Part shown: piece after piece, positions 43,358-51,599 of the stretch
How the letters are laid out: every line of letters starts with the position of its first letter
Numbering within the stretch: position 1 is the first letter of the stretch
NCBI RefSeq assembly: GCF_900142215.1
Contig: NZ_FRAC01000007.1
Coordinates: 422,412-486,411, forward strand
From: Anaerocolumna jejuensis DSM 15929
GTDB taxonomy: Bacteria; Bacillota; Clostridia; Lachnospirales; Lachnospiraceae
Length of the DNA: 64,000 nt
Reading direction: 5' to 3'
Translations under genes and position numbers: made by a program
The notes under the pieces: model-generated
The model's input: the letters and a program-made list of their open reading frames with translations, nothing else
The model's database searches: none
What the model was told of the DNA's origin: nothing

Positions 43358-44578
43358 ATGGAAATTATTAGCGGCGGGGTCACGGCCCCAAAAGGATATA
43401 AGGCAGCAGGTATTTATGCAGGAATTAAGAAGAAGAAAAAGGATATGGCACTGGTTTACAGCGTTGTTCCCGCAAAGGCTGCCGGTACCTTTACCACCAA
43501 TCTGGTAAAAGCTGCGCCTGTTGTATGGGACATGAAGATTGTACAGGAATATGGTGCGGCTCAGGCTGTGGTGTTAAACAGCGGGGTAGCCAATGCCTGT
43601 ACCGGTGCATTGGGAGTGGAAAATAACGAAAAGATGGCTGCCTTTATGGCAGAGGAATTAGGCCTTAAGAAAGAAGAAGTGCTGACAGCTTCCACAGGCG
43701 TTATTGGAAACCAGCTTCCTATTGAGATTATCGCAGAGGGCTGCAAGCTGTTGAAGAAGGAACTGGGGGAAGATGCGGAGCATGCTGGTCTGGCTGCGGA
43801 AGCAATTATGACCACAGATACCTGTTCAAAACAGTATGCGGTTTCCTTTGAAATAGGAGGAAAGGCTGTAACCATAGGAGGAATGTCAAAGGGCTCCGGT
43901 ATGATACATCCCAATATGGCTACCATGCTTGGAGTTATTACGACGGACCTTGCCATCAGCAGGGAATTGCTGCTTACGGCAATCAGGGAGGATGTGAAGG
44001 ACAGCTTTAATATGATATCTGTTGACAGGGATACCTCAACCAATGATTCCCTCCTGATACTGGCAAATGGTATGGCCGGAAATGAAGAAATCACAGAAAA
44101 AGGCGAGGCATATGATAGCTTTGTGAAGGCACTTCACAAGGTGACGACAGAGCTTGCCAAAATGATGGCTGCCGACGGTGAAGGCGCAACCAAGCTGTTT
44201 GAATGCAGTGTGGTGGGAGCTGATACCAAGGAACAGGCAGTTATTTTAAGTAAATCCATTATTACCTCCAATTTGGTAAAGACAGCCGTATACGGCAATG
44301 ATGCTAACTGGGGAAGAATTCTTTGTGCGATGGGTTATGCAGGTGTTGCATTTGATCCTGATAAGGTAGATTTATATGTAGAGAGCTGTGCTGGCACCCT
44401 TAAGCTTGTAGAAAATGGAATGGCCACAGATTACAGTGAAGAAAAGGCTACGGAAATCCTGAAACAAAAGGAAGTGAAGGCAGTCGCCGACATCAAGAGC
44501 GGAAGCTTTCAGGCTACAGCCTGGGGATGCGACTTGACGGATAAATATGTGTATATTAATGCAGATTATCGCTCTTAA
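43358..44578 (+). CDS. argJ: Bifunctional ornithine acetyltransferase / N-acetylglutamate synthase
   Basis: Enzyme of 406 residues that moves the acetyl group from N-acetylornithine to glutamate, recycling it in arginine biosynthesis. It is autocleaved before the nucleophile T189 in HPNMATMLGV, giving two subunits. Other family blocks: NSGVANACTGALG and TSNLVKTAVYGNDANWGR. ATG with AGGAGG upstream. First gene of argJ-argB-argD; argC is not in this window. Confidence 0.97.
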   Translation: MEIISGGVTAPKGYKAAGIYAGIKKKKKDMALVYSVVPAKAAGTFTTNLVKAAPVVWDMKIVQEYGAAQAVVLNSGVANACTGALGVENNEKMAAFMAEELGLKKEEVLTASTGVIGNQLPIEIIAEGCKLLKKELGEDAEHAGLAAEAIMTTDTCSKQYAVSFEIGGKAVTIGGMSKGSGMIHPNMATMLGVITTDLAISRELLLTAIREDVKDSFNMISVDRDTSTNDSLLILANGMAGNEEITEKGEAYDSFVKALHKVTTELAKMMAADGEGATKLFECSVVGADTKEQAVILSKSIITSNLVKTAVYGNDANWGRILCAMGYAGVAFDPDKVDLYVESCAGTLKLVENGMATDYSEEKATEILKQKEVKAVADIKSGSFQATAWGCDLTDKYVYINADYRS

Positions 44579-44629
44579 GAGAATATTGTTTCAGAAATAA
44601 AACCCAATGATATCGCAGGAGGAATTTAG

Positions 44630-45541
44630 ATGGAACCCATGGACCAGATACTTATGAAAGCGCAGACTTTGATCGAAGCGCTTCCTTATATACAGAAATT
44701 CAATAATAAGAAGGTTGTCGTAAAATATGGAGGCAGTGCCATGCTGGATGAGAATCTTCAGTTAAATGTCATAAAGGATGTGGCATTGCTAAAGCTCGTT
44801 GGTATGCAGCCGATTATTGTCCACGGAGGAGGAAAGGAAATCACGAAATGGGTGAGCCTGCTGGGACATGAATCCACCTTTGTGGAAGGCTTGAGAGTAA
44901 CGGACGAAGAGACCATGGAAGTGGCGGAAATGGTGTTGGGCAAGGTCAATAAGAACCTTGTACAGATGTTAGAAAAGCTGGGAGTAAAAGCCGTAGGGAT
45001 AAGCGGTAAGGACGGTTCCACCATAAAGGTAGAGAAAAAATACGTAAATGGGAAGGATATCGGTTTTGTGGGAAATATCACGGAGGTGAAGGCGGATTTA
45101 ATTAATACACTGATTGATAATAATTTTATTCCGGTCATAGCACCTATCGGACTGGATGAGGAGTACCACGCCTATAATATCAATGCCGATGATGCCGCCT
45201 GTGCGGTGGCAACGGCAATCGGAGCGGAGAAGCTGGCATTTCTTACGGATATTGAAGGGGTTTATACGGACCCTTCCGATAAGAGTACGCTTATATCGGT
45301 ACTGACCCTTGAAAAAGCAGATGAGCTGATGCAGAAGGGCTTTATCGGAGGAGGTATGCTGCCAAAGCTTAAGAACTGCATTGATGCTGTCAAAGAAGGA
45401 GTTTCCAGAGTGCATATTCTGGACGGAAGAATGGAGCATTGTCTGTTATTGGAGTTCTTTACAAACAGGGGAATCGGAACGGCTATTATTAATAATGAAA
45501 GTATCCTGTATGACAATGAGAAAGCACCGGAGGAAAGTTAA
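44630..45541 (+). CDS. argB: Acetylglutamate kinase
   Basis: Cytoplasmic amino-acid kinase of 303 residues phosphorylating N-acetylglutamate, a control step of arginine synthesis. Motifs VVKYGGSAM, IVHGGGKEI, NADDAACAVATAIGAEKLAFLTDIEGV and GGGMLPKLKNCIDAV. The N-terminal helix (QILMKAQTLIEALPYIQ) is the type found in arginine-inhibited hexameric enzymes. GCAGGAGGAA upstream of ATG. Confidence 0.97.
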   Translation: MEPMDQILMKAQTLIEALPYIQKFNNKKVVVKYGGSAMLDENLQLNVIKDVALLKLVGMQPIIVHGGGKEITKWVSLLGHESTFVEGLRVTDEETMEVAEMVLGKVNKNLVQMLEKLGVKAVGISGKDGSTIKVEKKYVNGKDIGFVGNITEVKADLINTLIDNNFIPVIAPIGLDEEYHAYNINADDAACAVATAIGAEKLAFLTDIEGVYTDPSDKSTLISVLTLEKADELMQKGFIGGGMLPKLKNCIDAVKEGVSRVHILDGRMEHCLLLEFFTNRGIGTAIINNESILYDNEKAPEES

Positions 45542-45553
45542 GGAGGGAAAGCC

Positions 45554-46732
45554 ATGGAAGAATACATAAAGGAAGCGGAAAGTCTGTTAATGCACACCTA
45601 TTCAAGATATCAGATTATTCTTGACAGGGGCGAAGGAGTATATCTCTATGATACAAACGGGAAGAAATATCTGGACTTTGGTGCGGGGATTGCTGTGTTT
45701 GCCCTGGGATATGGAAACAGGGAATACAACGATGCACTGAAAGCGCAGCTAGATAAGCTTATTCATACCTCCAATTACTTTTATAATGTACCTTCTGTCA
45801 AAGCTGCCTCTAAATTTACAAAAGCCTCCGGCATGGACCGGGTGTTTTTTACCAACAGCGGAACAGAAGCGATCGAAGGTGCTATTAAGCTTGCCAGAAA
45901 GTATTATTATAAGAAGCATCAAAGGGGTGACAGCCAGATCATAGCCATGAACCGCTCATTTCACGGTAGAAGCATGGGAGCACTTTCCGTAACCGGTCAG
46001 CCCTCCTACAGGGAGGCTTTTGAACCGTTAATCGGCGGAGTTGTGTTTGCAGACCTGAATTCCATTGAGGATATCAAGGCTAAAATAAATGACAGGACCT
46101 GTGCCATATTGCTGGAGCCTGTTCAGGCAGAAGGCGGAGTTTATCCGGCTGGGGAAGAATATCTGAAGGAGCTGAAAAAGCTGTGCGAGGAAAGGGATAT
46201 TCTTCTCATATTCGATGAAATCCAGTGCGGCATGGGAAGATGCGGAAGCATGTTTGTCTGGCAGGAATATGGCGTTAAGCCTGATATCCTGACCTCTGCC
46301 AAAGCCCTTGGCTGCGGCGTTCCGGTGGGAGCCTTTGGTGCGGTGGAAAAGGTCTGTATGGCCTTTGAGCCGGGAGACCACGGAACGACCTATGGCGGAA
46401 ATCCCTTTACGGCAGCAGCGGTAAATGCTGTATTTGACCAGTATGAGAAGCTTGACCTTCTAAACCATGTAAAGGAAATATCCTCCTATCTTGAATTGCA
46501 GCTGGATGAGCTGGCAAAAAGCCATAATGCCATTAAGGAGAGAAGGGGGAAGGGGTTACTGCAGGGACTGGAATTTGAATATCCGGTAAAGGATATTATA
46601 CTGAAGGCCATGGACAATAACCTGATTCTGTTTTCCGCAGGCAGCAATGTGCTTCGCTTTGTTCCGCCCCTTGTCATTACCAGGGAGCATGTGGACGAAA
46701 TGATAGAAATTCTGAAAAAAGTAATATCCTAA
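45554..46732 (+). CDS. argD: Acetylornithine aminotransferase
   Basis: PLP-dependent class-III aminotransferase of 392 residues making N-acetylornithine. PLP lysine K250 in TSAKALGCGVPVGAF, GTEAIEGAIKLARKYY and FDEIQCGMGRCG are intact. Starts 12 bases after argB with AAGGAGG, so the two are coupled. Ends the arginine operon. Confidence 0.96.
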   Translation: MEEYIKEAESLLMHTYSRYQIILDRGEGVYLYDTNGKKYLDFGAGIAVFALGYGNREYNDALKAQLDKLIHTSNYFYNVPSVKAASKFTKASGMDRVFFTNSGTEAIEGAIKLARKYYYKKHQRGDSQIIAMNRSFHGRSMGALSVTGQPSYREAFEPLIGGVVFADLNSIEDIKAKINDRTCAILLEPVQAEGGVYPAGEEYLKELKKLCEERDILLIFDEIQCGMGRCGSMFVWQEYGVKPDILTSAKALGCGVPVGAFGAVEKVCMAFEPGDHGTTYGGNPFTAAAVNAVFDQYEKLDLLNHVKEISSYLELQLDELAKSHNAIKERRGKGLLQGLEFEYPVKDIILKAMDNNLILFSAGSNVLRFVPPLVITREHVDEMIEILKKVIS

Positions 46733-46743
46733 AGAGTAAATGA

Positions 46744-46800
46744 TCCCATAATTGTACAGACTATAAAAGAAAGTTCAGGAAAAGGAGTACAATTATGGGA
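46744..46800 (+). promoter_or_regulatory. Hairpin sequestering the start of the DMT transporter gene
   Basis: Perfect 14-base arms TCCCATAATTGTAC (46744-46757) and GTACAATTATGGGA (46787-46800). The right arm contains the ATG (46795) and the loop contains the AAAGGAG ribosome site. Confidence 0.6.
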
Positions 46801-47226
46801 TTTATTATGGCAATTATTTCAGGAGCCCTCATGAGTATTCAAGGGGTTTTTAATACAGGAGTAACAAAACAGACAAGTATATGGGTTTCCTCAAGCTTCG
46901 TCCAGCTTACGGCATTTATCGTATGCATAATAGCCTGGTTTATAACAGGAAGGGATGGAAGCTTTGGAGGCCTTTTTAAAATTGACAATAAGTATATGCT
47001 TTTAGGAGGAGCTATCGGAGCCTTTATCACTTACACGGTCATTAAAAGTGTGGATACCCTGGGTCCTGCCAAGGCAATTATGCTGATTGTCACCTCCCAG
47101 CTTATCGTAGCCTACCTCATTGAGCTGCTTGGAATATTCGGAGCGGAAAAGGCAGATTTTGAATGGCGCAAGGTGATAGGCCTGGTACTGGTAATTGGAG
47201 GCATACTGACCTTTAAATGGGAGTAA
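46795..47226 (+). CDS. DMT-family transporter, YdcZ/DUF606 type
   Basis: Small membrane protein of 143 residues with four to five hydrophobic helices (FIMAIISGALMSIQGVFN, FVQLTAFIVCIIAWFITG, YMLLGGAIGAFITYTVI, VIGLVLVIGGILTF). This half-size form of the drug/metabolite transporter superfamily is expected to dimerise. Substrate unknown. ATG follows AAAGGAG, but both are caught in a stem-loop. Confidence 0.87.
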   Translation: MGFIMAIISGALMSIQGVFNTGVTKQTSIWVSSSFVQLTAFIVCIIAWFITGRDGSFGGLFKIDNKYMLLGGAIGAFITYTVIKSVDTLGPAKAIMLIVTSQLIVAYLIELLGIFGAEKADFEWRKVIGLVLVIGGILTFKWE

Positions 47227-47363
47227 ATTTTACGATTTTCTTAAGGTTACAAAGTTTTCAAAATACCTATTGTAATCCCACAATTTATTAGGTAGAATGA
47301 TAACATGCAAATGTATTGAGGATACACTTTGTGAGACCTTTCTGAATGAAGAAAGGTGTTATC

Positions 47364-48089
47364 ATGAAAAAGATTAAATATTTAAAAGCAGGTCTTATAG
47401 CTGTCTTTCTTGTTCTGACAGGAATTATCTACAGCTGTCAGAGGGGTGGAAATGAACAGCCTGACAGCGCTTTAGGCACTCCCCTTACAGCAGAGGAAAC
47501 AAAGCAGGAAGATACCCTTGCTGATTTACCAAAAGATACCGATATAAAAGAAGATACCGATATAAAGGAAGATAAGGTTACCGCCGCCAAAAAGGAGGAA
47601 AAGTATTTCGTCCATATCTGCGGTGCAGTCAAAAAACCCGGAGTGTATGAGGTCTCTCAGAAAACCCGGATTTTTGAGGTGGTAAGTATTGCGGGCGGTT
47701 TTACGAAGGAAGCGGATGAAGATTATATTAATCAGGCAGTTTCCATAGAAGACGGGCAGCAAATATACATTCCTACGAAAGCAGAGGTAAAGAGGGAAAA
47801 GGCGGGGGAAGCCGAAGTTACGAAGGATGCCTCGGGCAAGCTAAGCCAAGCCTCCGGCAGACTGGGCCAAGCCCAAAACGATGCAGGGAGTACGGATAAA
47901 ATCAATATTAATTCTGCTACAAAGGAAGAGCTGTGTACTTTGCCGGGGATAGGAGAGGCGAAGGCAGGCAGCATTATAGAATACCGCACAAGCCATGGCG
48001 GGTTCCAGAGTATTGAAGAATTAAAAGAAATTGATGGAATCAAGGATGCTGTTTTTAATAAAATAAAAGATAGGATAGTCAGTAAATAG
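47364..48089 (+). CDS. comEA: ComEA-like competence protein (SLBB + helix-hairpin-helix)
   Basis: Membrane-anchored DNA-binding protein of 241 residues. N-terminal anchor (LKAGLIAVFLVLTGIIYSC), an acidic linker with a short DTDIKED duplication, an SLBB domain (VHICGAVKKPGVYEV, IFEVVSIAGGFTKEAD) and a C-terminal helix-hairpin-helix pair (ININSATKEELCTLPGIGEAKAGSI). Binds DNA at the surface for transfer to the ComEC channel, also encoded in this cluster. Start at ATG 47364 with AAAGGTG upstream; an earlier in-frame ATG lies at 47346. Confidence 0.92.
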   Translation: MKKIKYLKAGLIAVFLVLTGIIYSCQRGGNEQPDSALGTPLTAEETKQEDTLADLPKDTDIKEDTDIKEDKVTAAKKEEKYFVHICGAVKKPGVYEVSQKTRIFEVVSIAGGFTKEADEDYINQAVSIEDGQQIYIPTKAEVKREKAGEAEVTKDASGKLSQASGRLGQAQNDAGSTDKININSATKEELCTLPGIGEAKAGSIIEYRTSHGGFQSIEELKEIDGIKDAVFNKIKDRIVSK

Positions 48090-48154
48090 GGCATAGGTAC
48101 AGAGAGGTACTATGCTTGTCAATTAGAAATTGTGAATTGGAATAGGTGATTAAA

Positions 48155-48841
48155 GTGGGAAAAAAAGTACTTGTTGTAGACGATGAAAAATTAATTGTAA
48201 AGGGAATCCGCTTTAGCCTGGAGCAGGACGGAATGGAAGTGGATTGTGCTTATGACGGCGAGGAAGCGCTGGAGTTCGCAAAGAAAAAAGAATATGATGT
48301 GGTGTTACTGGATGTCATGCTTCCCAAAATGACAGGTTTTGAAGTATGCCAGCAGATAAGGGAATTTTCCAATATGCCTATTATCATGCTTACTGCCAAG
48401 GGAGATGATATGGATAAAATCCTTGGTCTGGAATACGGAGCAGATGACTATATCACGAAACCCTTTAATATCCTGGAGGTAAAGGCCAGAATCAAGGCTA
48501 TTATGCGCCGCAGCACCAAGCAAAATGCGGATGTCCAGGCAAAGGTCGTTGTATTCGGAGATTTAAAGATCGACTGCGAAAGCAGAAGAGTTTATGTAAG
48601 CAGCAAAGAGGTGAATTTAACGGCAAAAGAGTTTGATTTGCTGGAGCTATTAATATTCAATCCCAATAAAGTCTACAGCAGGGAAAACTTACTTAATACC
48701 GTTTGGGGATATGATTATCCCGGAGATGTTAGAACAGTGGATGTGCATATAAGAAGACTTCGTGAAAAGATTGAAGATAATCCCAGCGAGCCAAAATATG
48801 TACATACAAAATGGGGTGTTGGCTATTATTTCCAAAATTAA
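48155..48841 (+). CDS. OmpR-family response regulator
   Basis: Regulator of 228 residues with receiver (D9/D10, phospho-acceptor D53 in VLLDVMLPK, K in ITKPF) and OmpR winged helix (LTAKEFDLLELL, VDVHIRRLREKI, VHTKWGVGYYF). GTG 48155 is chosen over GTG 48146. Overlaps the next kinase. It resembles WalR/PhoP but the surrounding genes suggest envelope-linked control. Confidence 0.93.
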   Translation: MGKKVLVVDDEKLIVKGIRFSLEQDGMEVDCAYDGEEALEFAKKKEYDVVLLDVMLPKMTGFEVCQQIREFSNMPIIMLTAKGDDMDKILGLEYGADDYITKPFNILEVKARIKAIMRRSTKQNADVQAKVVVFGDLKIDCESRRVYVSSKEVNLTAKEFDLLELLIFNPNKVYSRENLLNTVWGYDYPGDVRTVDVHIRRLREKIEDNPSEPKYVHTKWGVGYYFQN

Positions 48842-50255
48842 AGAAAAATTCTGGTTTTTTAAAAGCATGAGAGTACATGCTCTTCTTGCTCTTTTTATAA
48901 TAGGTGTCATACCTCTTTTGTTTTTTTCCTGGGAAATCTTAAATACCTACGATAGTACTGCCATGAGCCAGAGAAAGGCTGATATGCAAAGTCAGGGCAA
49001 TTCTCTTGCCAACCTTCTGGTGTCATCGGGATATCTTTCGGACACTTCCAGTGATGAGGTAAACACGGAGATTTTAAGAATTGCGGATCTTTATGAGGGA
49101 AGAATTCTTGTAATAGACAGCAAGCTTAATATTGTTAAGGATACCTATGGAATCGAGGACGGAAACGTCATCATATCCGAGGATGTCATCAAATGTCTTA
49201 ACGGCAGCAGCAGCAGTGCTTACCGTGGGGACCACAATATTGAAATGACAGTTCCTATCACCCATACCTCTTCCAAAGAAATTGTGGGTGTTATTCTTAT
49301 GAACTTTTCTACGAAGAACATCCAGAATATTTATGTGATACTTTACAGGAAAACAACGGTTTTATTTGTCACAACAATCATGCTCATATTCATTTATGCC
49401 TTTTTCTATTCCGGTGTATTTACAAAGCCATTTTTGAACTTAAAAAAGGCAATCGGTCACCTGACGGAAGGGTATATGGATGATGAGGTAAAGATTGATG
49501 GCTTTTATGAGGTACAGCAGATTTCCCTTTCCCTGAACCAGATGCTTACACGAATTAAGAATCTGGAGAATTCCAGGCAGGAATTTGTATCCAACGTATC
49601 CCATGAGTTAAAAACACCCTTAACCTCCGTAAAGGTTTTGGCGGACTCCCTTTTGATGCAGGAGAATGTAGCACCTGAATTGTACCGGGAATTCCTGGTG
49701 GATATCGCAGATGAAATCGAGAGGGAAAATAAAATCATCAACGACCTTTTATCTCTGGTAAAGCTTGATAAAGCGGCCAGTGATATGAATATAACCTCTG
49801 TCAGTATCAATGATCTGCTGGAGCTGGTATTAAAAAGACTTCGCCCCATTGCAAAGAAAAATAATATTGAGCTGATTTATGAAAGCTACCGGCCTGTAAT
49901 TGCTGAAATCGATGAGGTGAAGCTGTCCCTGGCCTTTTCCAATCTGATAGAGAATGCCATTAAATACAATGTGGAGGACGGATGGGTAAGGGTATCCTTA
50001 AATGCCGACCATAAGTATTTTTATGTGAAAGTGTCCGATTCCGGTATCGGGATACCGGAGGAAGCCCAGGACTCCATCTTCGACAGGTTTTACAGAGTGG
50101 ATAAAGCACGTTCCAGAGGTACCGGAGGGACAGGGCTTGGTCTTGCTATTACAAAGAATGCCGTTCATATGCATAAGGGTGCTATAAAGGTATACAGTAA
50201 GGAAAATGAAGGAACTACCTTTACCGTACGAATTCCTATGAATTACATTGCATAG
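48816..50255 (+). CDS. Sensor histidine kinase (HAMP-HisKA-HATPase)
   Basis: Membrane kinase of about 480 residues: first span FIIGVIPLLFF, extracytoplasmic sensor of about 130 residues, second span (VLFVTTIMLIFIYAFFYSG), HAMP, HisKA with SNVSHELKTPLTSVK (H263) and HATPase_c (NLIENAIKYN, DSGIGIPE, GTGGTGLGLAI). The start is uncertain: GTG 48816 is an assumption; a GTG at 48762, a TTG at 48819 and ATG 48867 are alternatives. It overlaps its regulator gene by 26 bases. Confidence 0.88.
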   Translation: MLAIISKIKEKFWFFKSMRVHALLALFIIGVIPLLFFSWEILNTYDSTAMSQRKADMQSQGNSLANLLVSSGYLSDTSSDEVNTEILRIADLYEGRILVIDSKLNIVKDTYGIEDGNVIISEDVIKCLNGSSSSAYRGDHNIEMTVPITHTSSKEIVGVILMNFSTKNIQNIYVILYRKTTVLFVTTIMLIFIYAFFYSGVFTKPFLNLKKAIGHLTEGYMDDEVKIDGFYEVQQISLSLNQMLTRIKNLENSRQEFVSNVSHELKTPLTSVKVLADSLLMQENVAPELYREFLVDIADEIERENKIINDLLSLVKLDKAASDMNITSVSINDLLELVLKRLRPIAKKNNIELIYESYRPVIAEIDEVKLSLAFSNLIENAIKYNVEDGWVRVSLNADHKYFYVKVSDSGIGIPEEAQDSIFDRFYRVDKARSRGTGGTGLGLAITKNAVHMHKGAIKVYSKENEGTTFTVRIPMNYIA

Positions 50256-50279
50256 ACGGAATTATATTGATGGGATAGC

Positions 50280-50639
50280 AGTATTTCTGGCAGTGACGCA
50301 GATATAACAGAGATATACAACAAGAGCCAGTGTGAAAGATAAGCATTTACGCACACCAATATTTCTGGCATTACTGGAGACATATCTGTGGTATTCAACG
50401 GGAGCAGGTGTGAAAGAAAAGCATTTTCACACACCACTATTTCTGGCATTACTGCAGACATATCTGTGGTATTCTACGGGAGCAGGTGTGAAAGGAAAGC
50501 ATTTTCACACACCACTATTTCTGGCATTACTGCAGACATATCTGTGGTTCAACGGGAGCAGGTGTGAAAGAAAAGCATTTTCACACTCCATTATTTAGTC
50601 ATATCGCAGACCTGTCTGCGGTAGGCAATGGGAGCAAGA
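50280..50639 (+). repeat. Array of the 76-78 bp two-hairpin repeat (4 units plus a partial)
   Basis: GTGAAAG marks at 50331, 50409, 50487 and 50563 (periods 78, 78, 76), with a partial unit before (50280-50330) and the last unit ending at 50639. Each unit contains TGTGAAAGAAAAGCATTTTC with palindrome GTGTGAAA/TTTCACAC, and the last carries ATCGCAGAC/GTCTGCGGT. The final GGGAGCAAG becomes the ribosome site of the GerMN gene. An 88-codon frame across the array is a by-product of the period, not a gene. It fills the 384-base gap. Confidence 0.92.
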
Positions 50640-51599
50640 ATGAAAGAGTTAATTCATAAATTATTAAAAAACAGAATAATGAAAAAATTGTCTTTGACCT
50701 TTCTTTTACTGCTGCCTGGCATTCTTCTTCTAGGAGGCTGCAGTAAAAATGAAAAGGATACGGCTGATAGTGCCAAGGGACCCTTTGTCTATTGCATGGA
50801 CCAGGCTGAGACAAAGGTAGTGGAAGCAAAATATACCCCAGAGGCGAAAAACAAGGAAGGGCTTATCAGGGAATACCTGGAAGCCTTATCGGTGGAGCCG
50901 GAGGATATCACCCTGAAGCGGGCCATTCCGGATGGGGTTTATGTGGAAAAAGCACTATTAAGTGACAGCGGACTCAGCCTTTATTTTAATTCGGCCTATA
51001 ATAATCTTACCGGAGTAACAGAGGTGCTGGCAAGAGCCTGTATCATTAAGACCCTGTGCCAGATTGACGGAGTAGATGATGTTGCCTTTTATGTGGAGGG
51101 ACAGCCCTTAAACGGCCCTAACGGCAACCCAATAGGCTTTAAAAATGCAGATGATTTTATTGATGACAGCAATGCAGAGGATGTCACTGTTACCGTTTAC
51201 TTTGCCAATGAAAAGGGAAATAAACTGGTTGCCAGTGATTTGAAGGTTTCCTATGATGGGAATATGCAGCCTATCGAAAAATCCATCATTAAGGCATTGA
51301 TAAAGGGACCCATTGAAGCCAACATGAAAAAATGCATCCCTGACGGAACACAGCTTTTAAAAGTTACTACCAAGGATGGAATCTGTTATGTGGATTTTAA
51401 TGAAAATTTTCTGAATAAGGTGTCAGGGGTCAAGCCTGAGGTTGTACTGTATTCTGTTGTAAATTCCCTGGATGAACTATCAACAATCAATAAGGTGCAA
51501 TTTACCATTAACGGTTCCAAGAAAAAGACCTTCCAGGAGGACATTCCCTTTGACGGCCTTTTTGAAAGAAATCTGGACTTGCTGAGCGGGGATAAATAA
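50640..51599 (+). CDS. GerMN-domain lipoprotein
   Basis: Lipoprotein of 319 residues with lipobox LLGGC (C34) and two GerMN domains (about 70-170 and 205-305), each with the pattern of a substrate-channel-like fold: IPDGVYVEKALL..SLYFNSAY and IPDGTQLLKVTT..CYVDFNENF. The family includes GerM of sporulation and LpqB-type lipoproteins linked to sensor kinases, which fits the kinase just upstream. ATG 50640 uses GGGAGCAAG, part of the upstream repeat. Its stop overlaps the comEC start (TAATG). Confidence 0.88.
   Translation: MKELIHKLLKNRIMKKLSLTFLLLLPGILLLGGCSKNEKDTADSAKGPFVYCMDQAETKVVEAKYTPEAKNKEGLIREYLEALSVEPEDITLKRAIPDGVYVEKALLSDSGLSLYFNSAYNNLTGVTEVLARACIIKTLCQIDGVDDVAFYVEGQPLNGPNGNPIGFKNADDFIDDSNAEDVTVTVYFANEKGNKLVASDLKVSYDGNMQPIEKSIIKALIKGPIEANMKKCIPDGTQLLKVTTKDGICYVDFNENFLNKVSGVKPEVVLYSVVNSLDELSTINKVQFTINGSKKKTFQEDIPFDGLFERNLDLLSGDK

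Noticed and set aside
50332..50598. 88-codon frame across the repeat array
   Set aside because: It exists only because the 78-base period is a multiple of three; the period shifts to 76 in later units, and the peptide simply repeats. A small peptide cannot be excluded but is unsupported.
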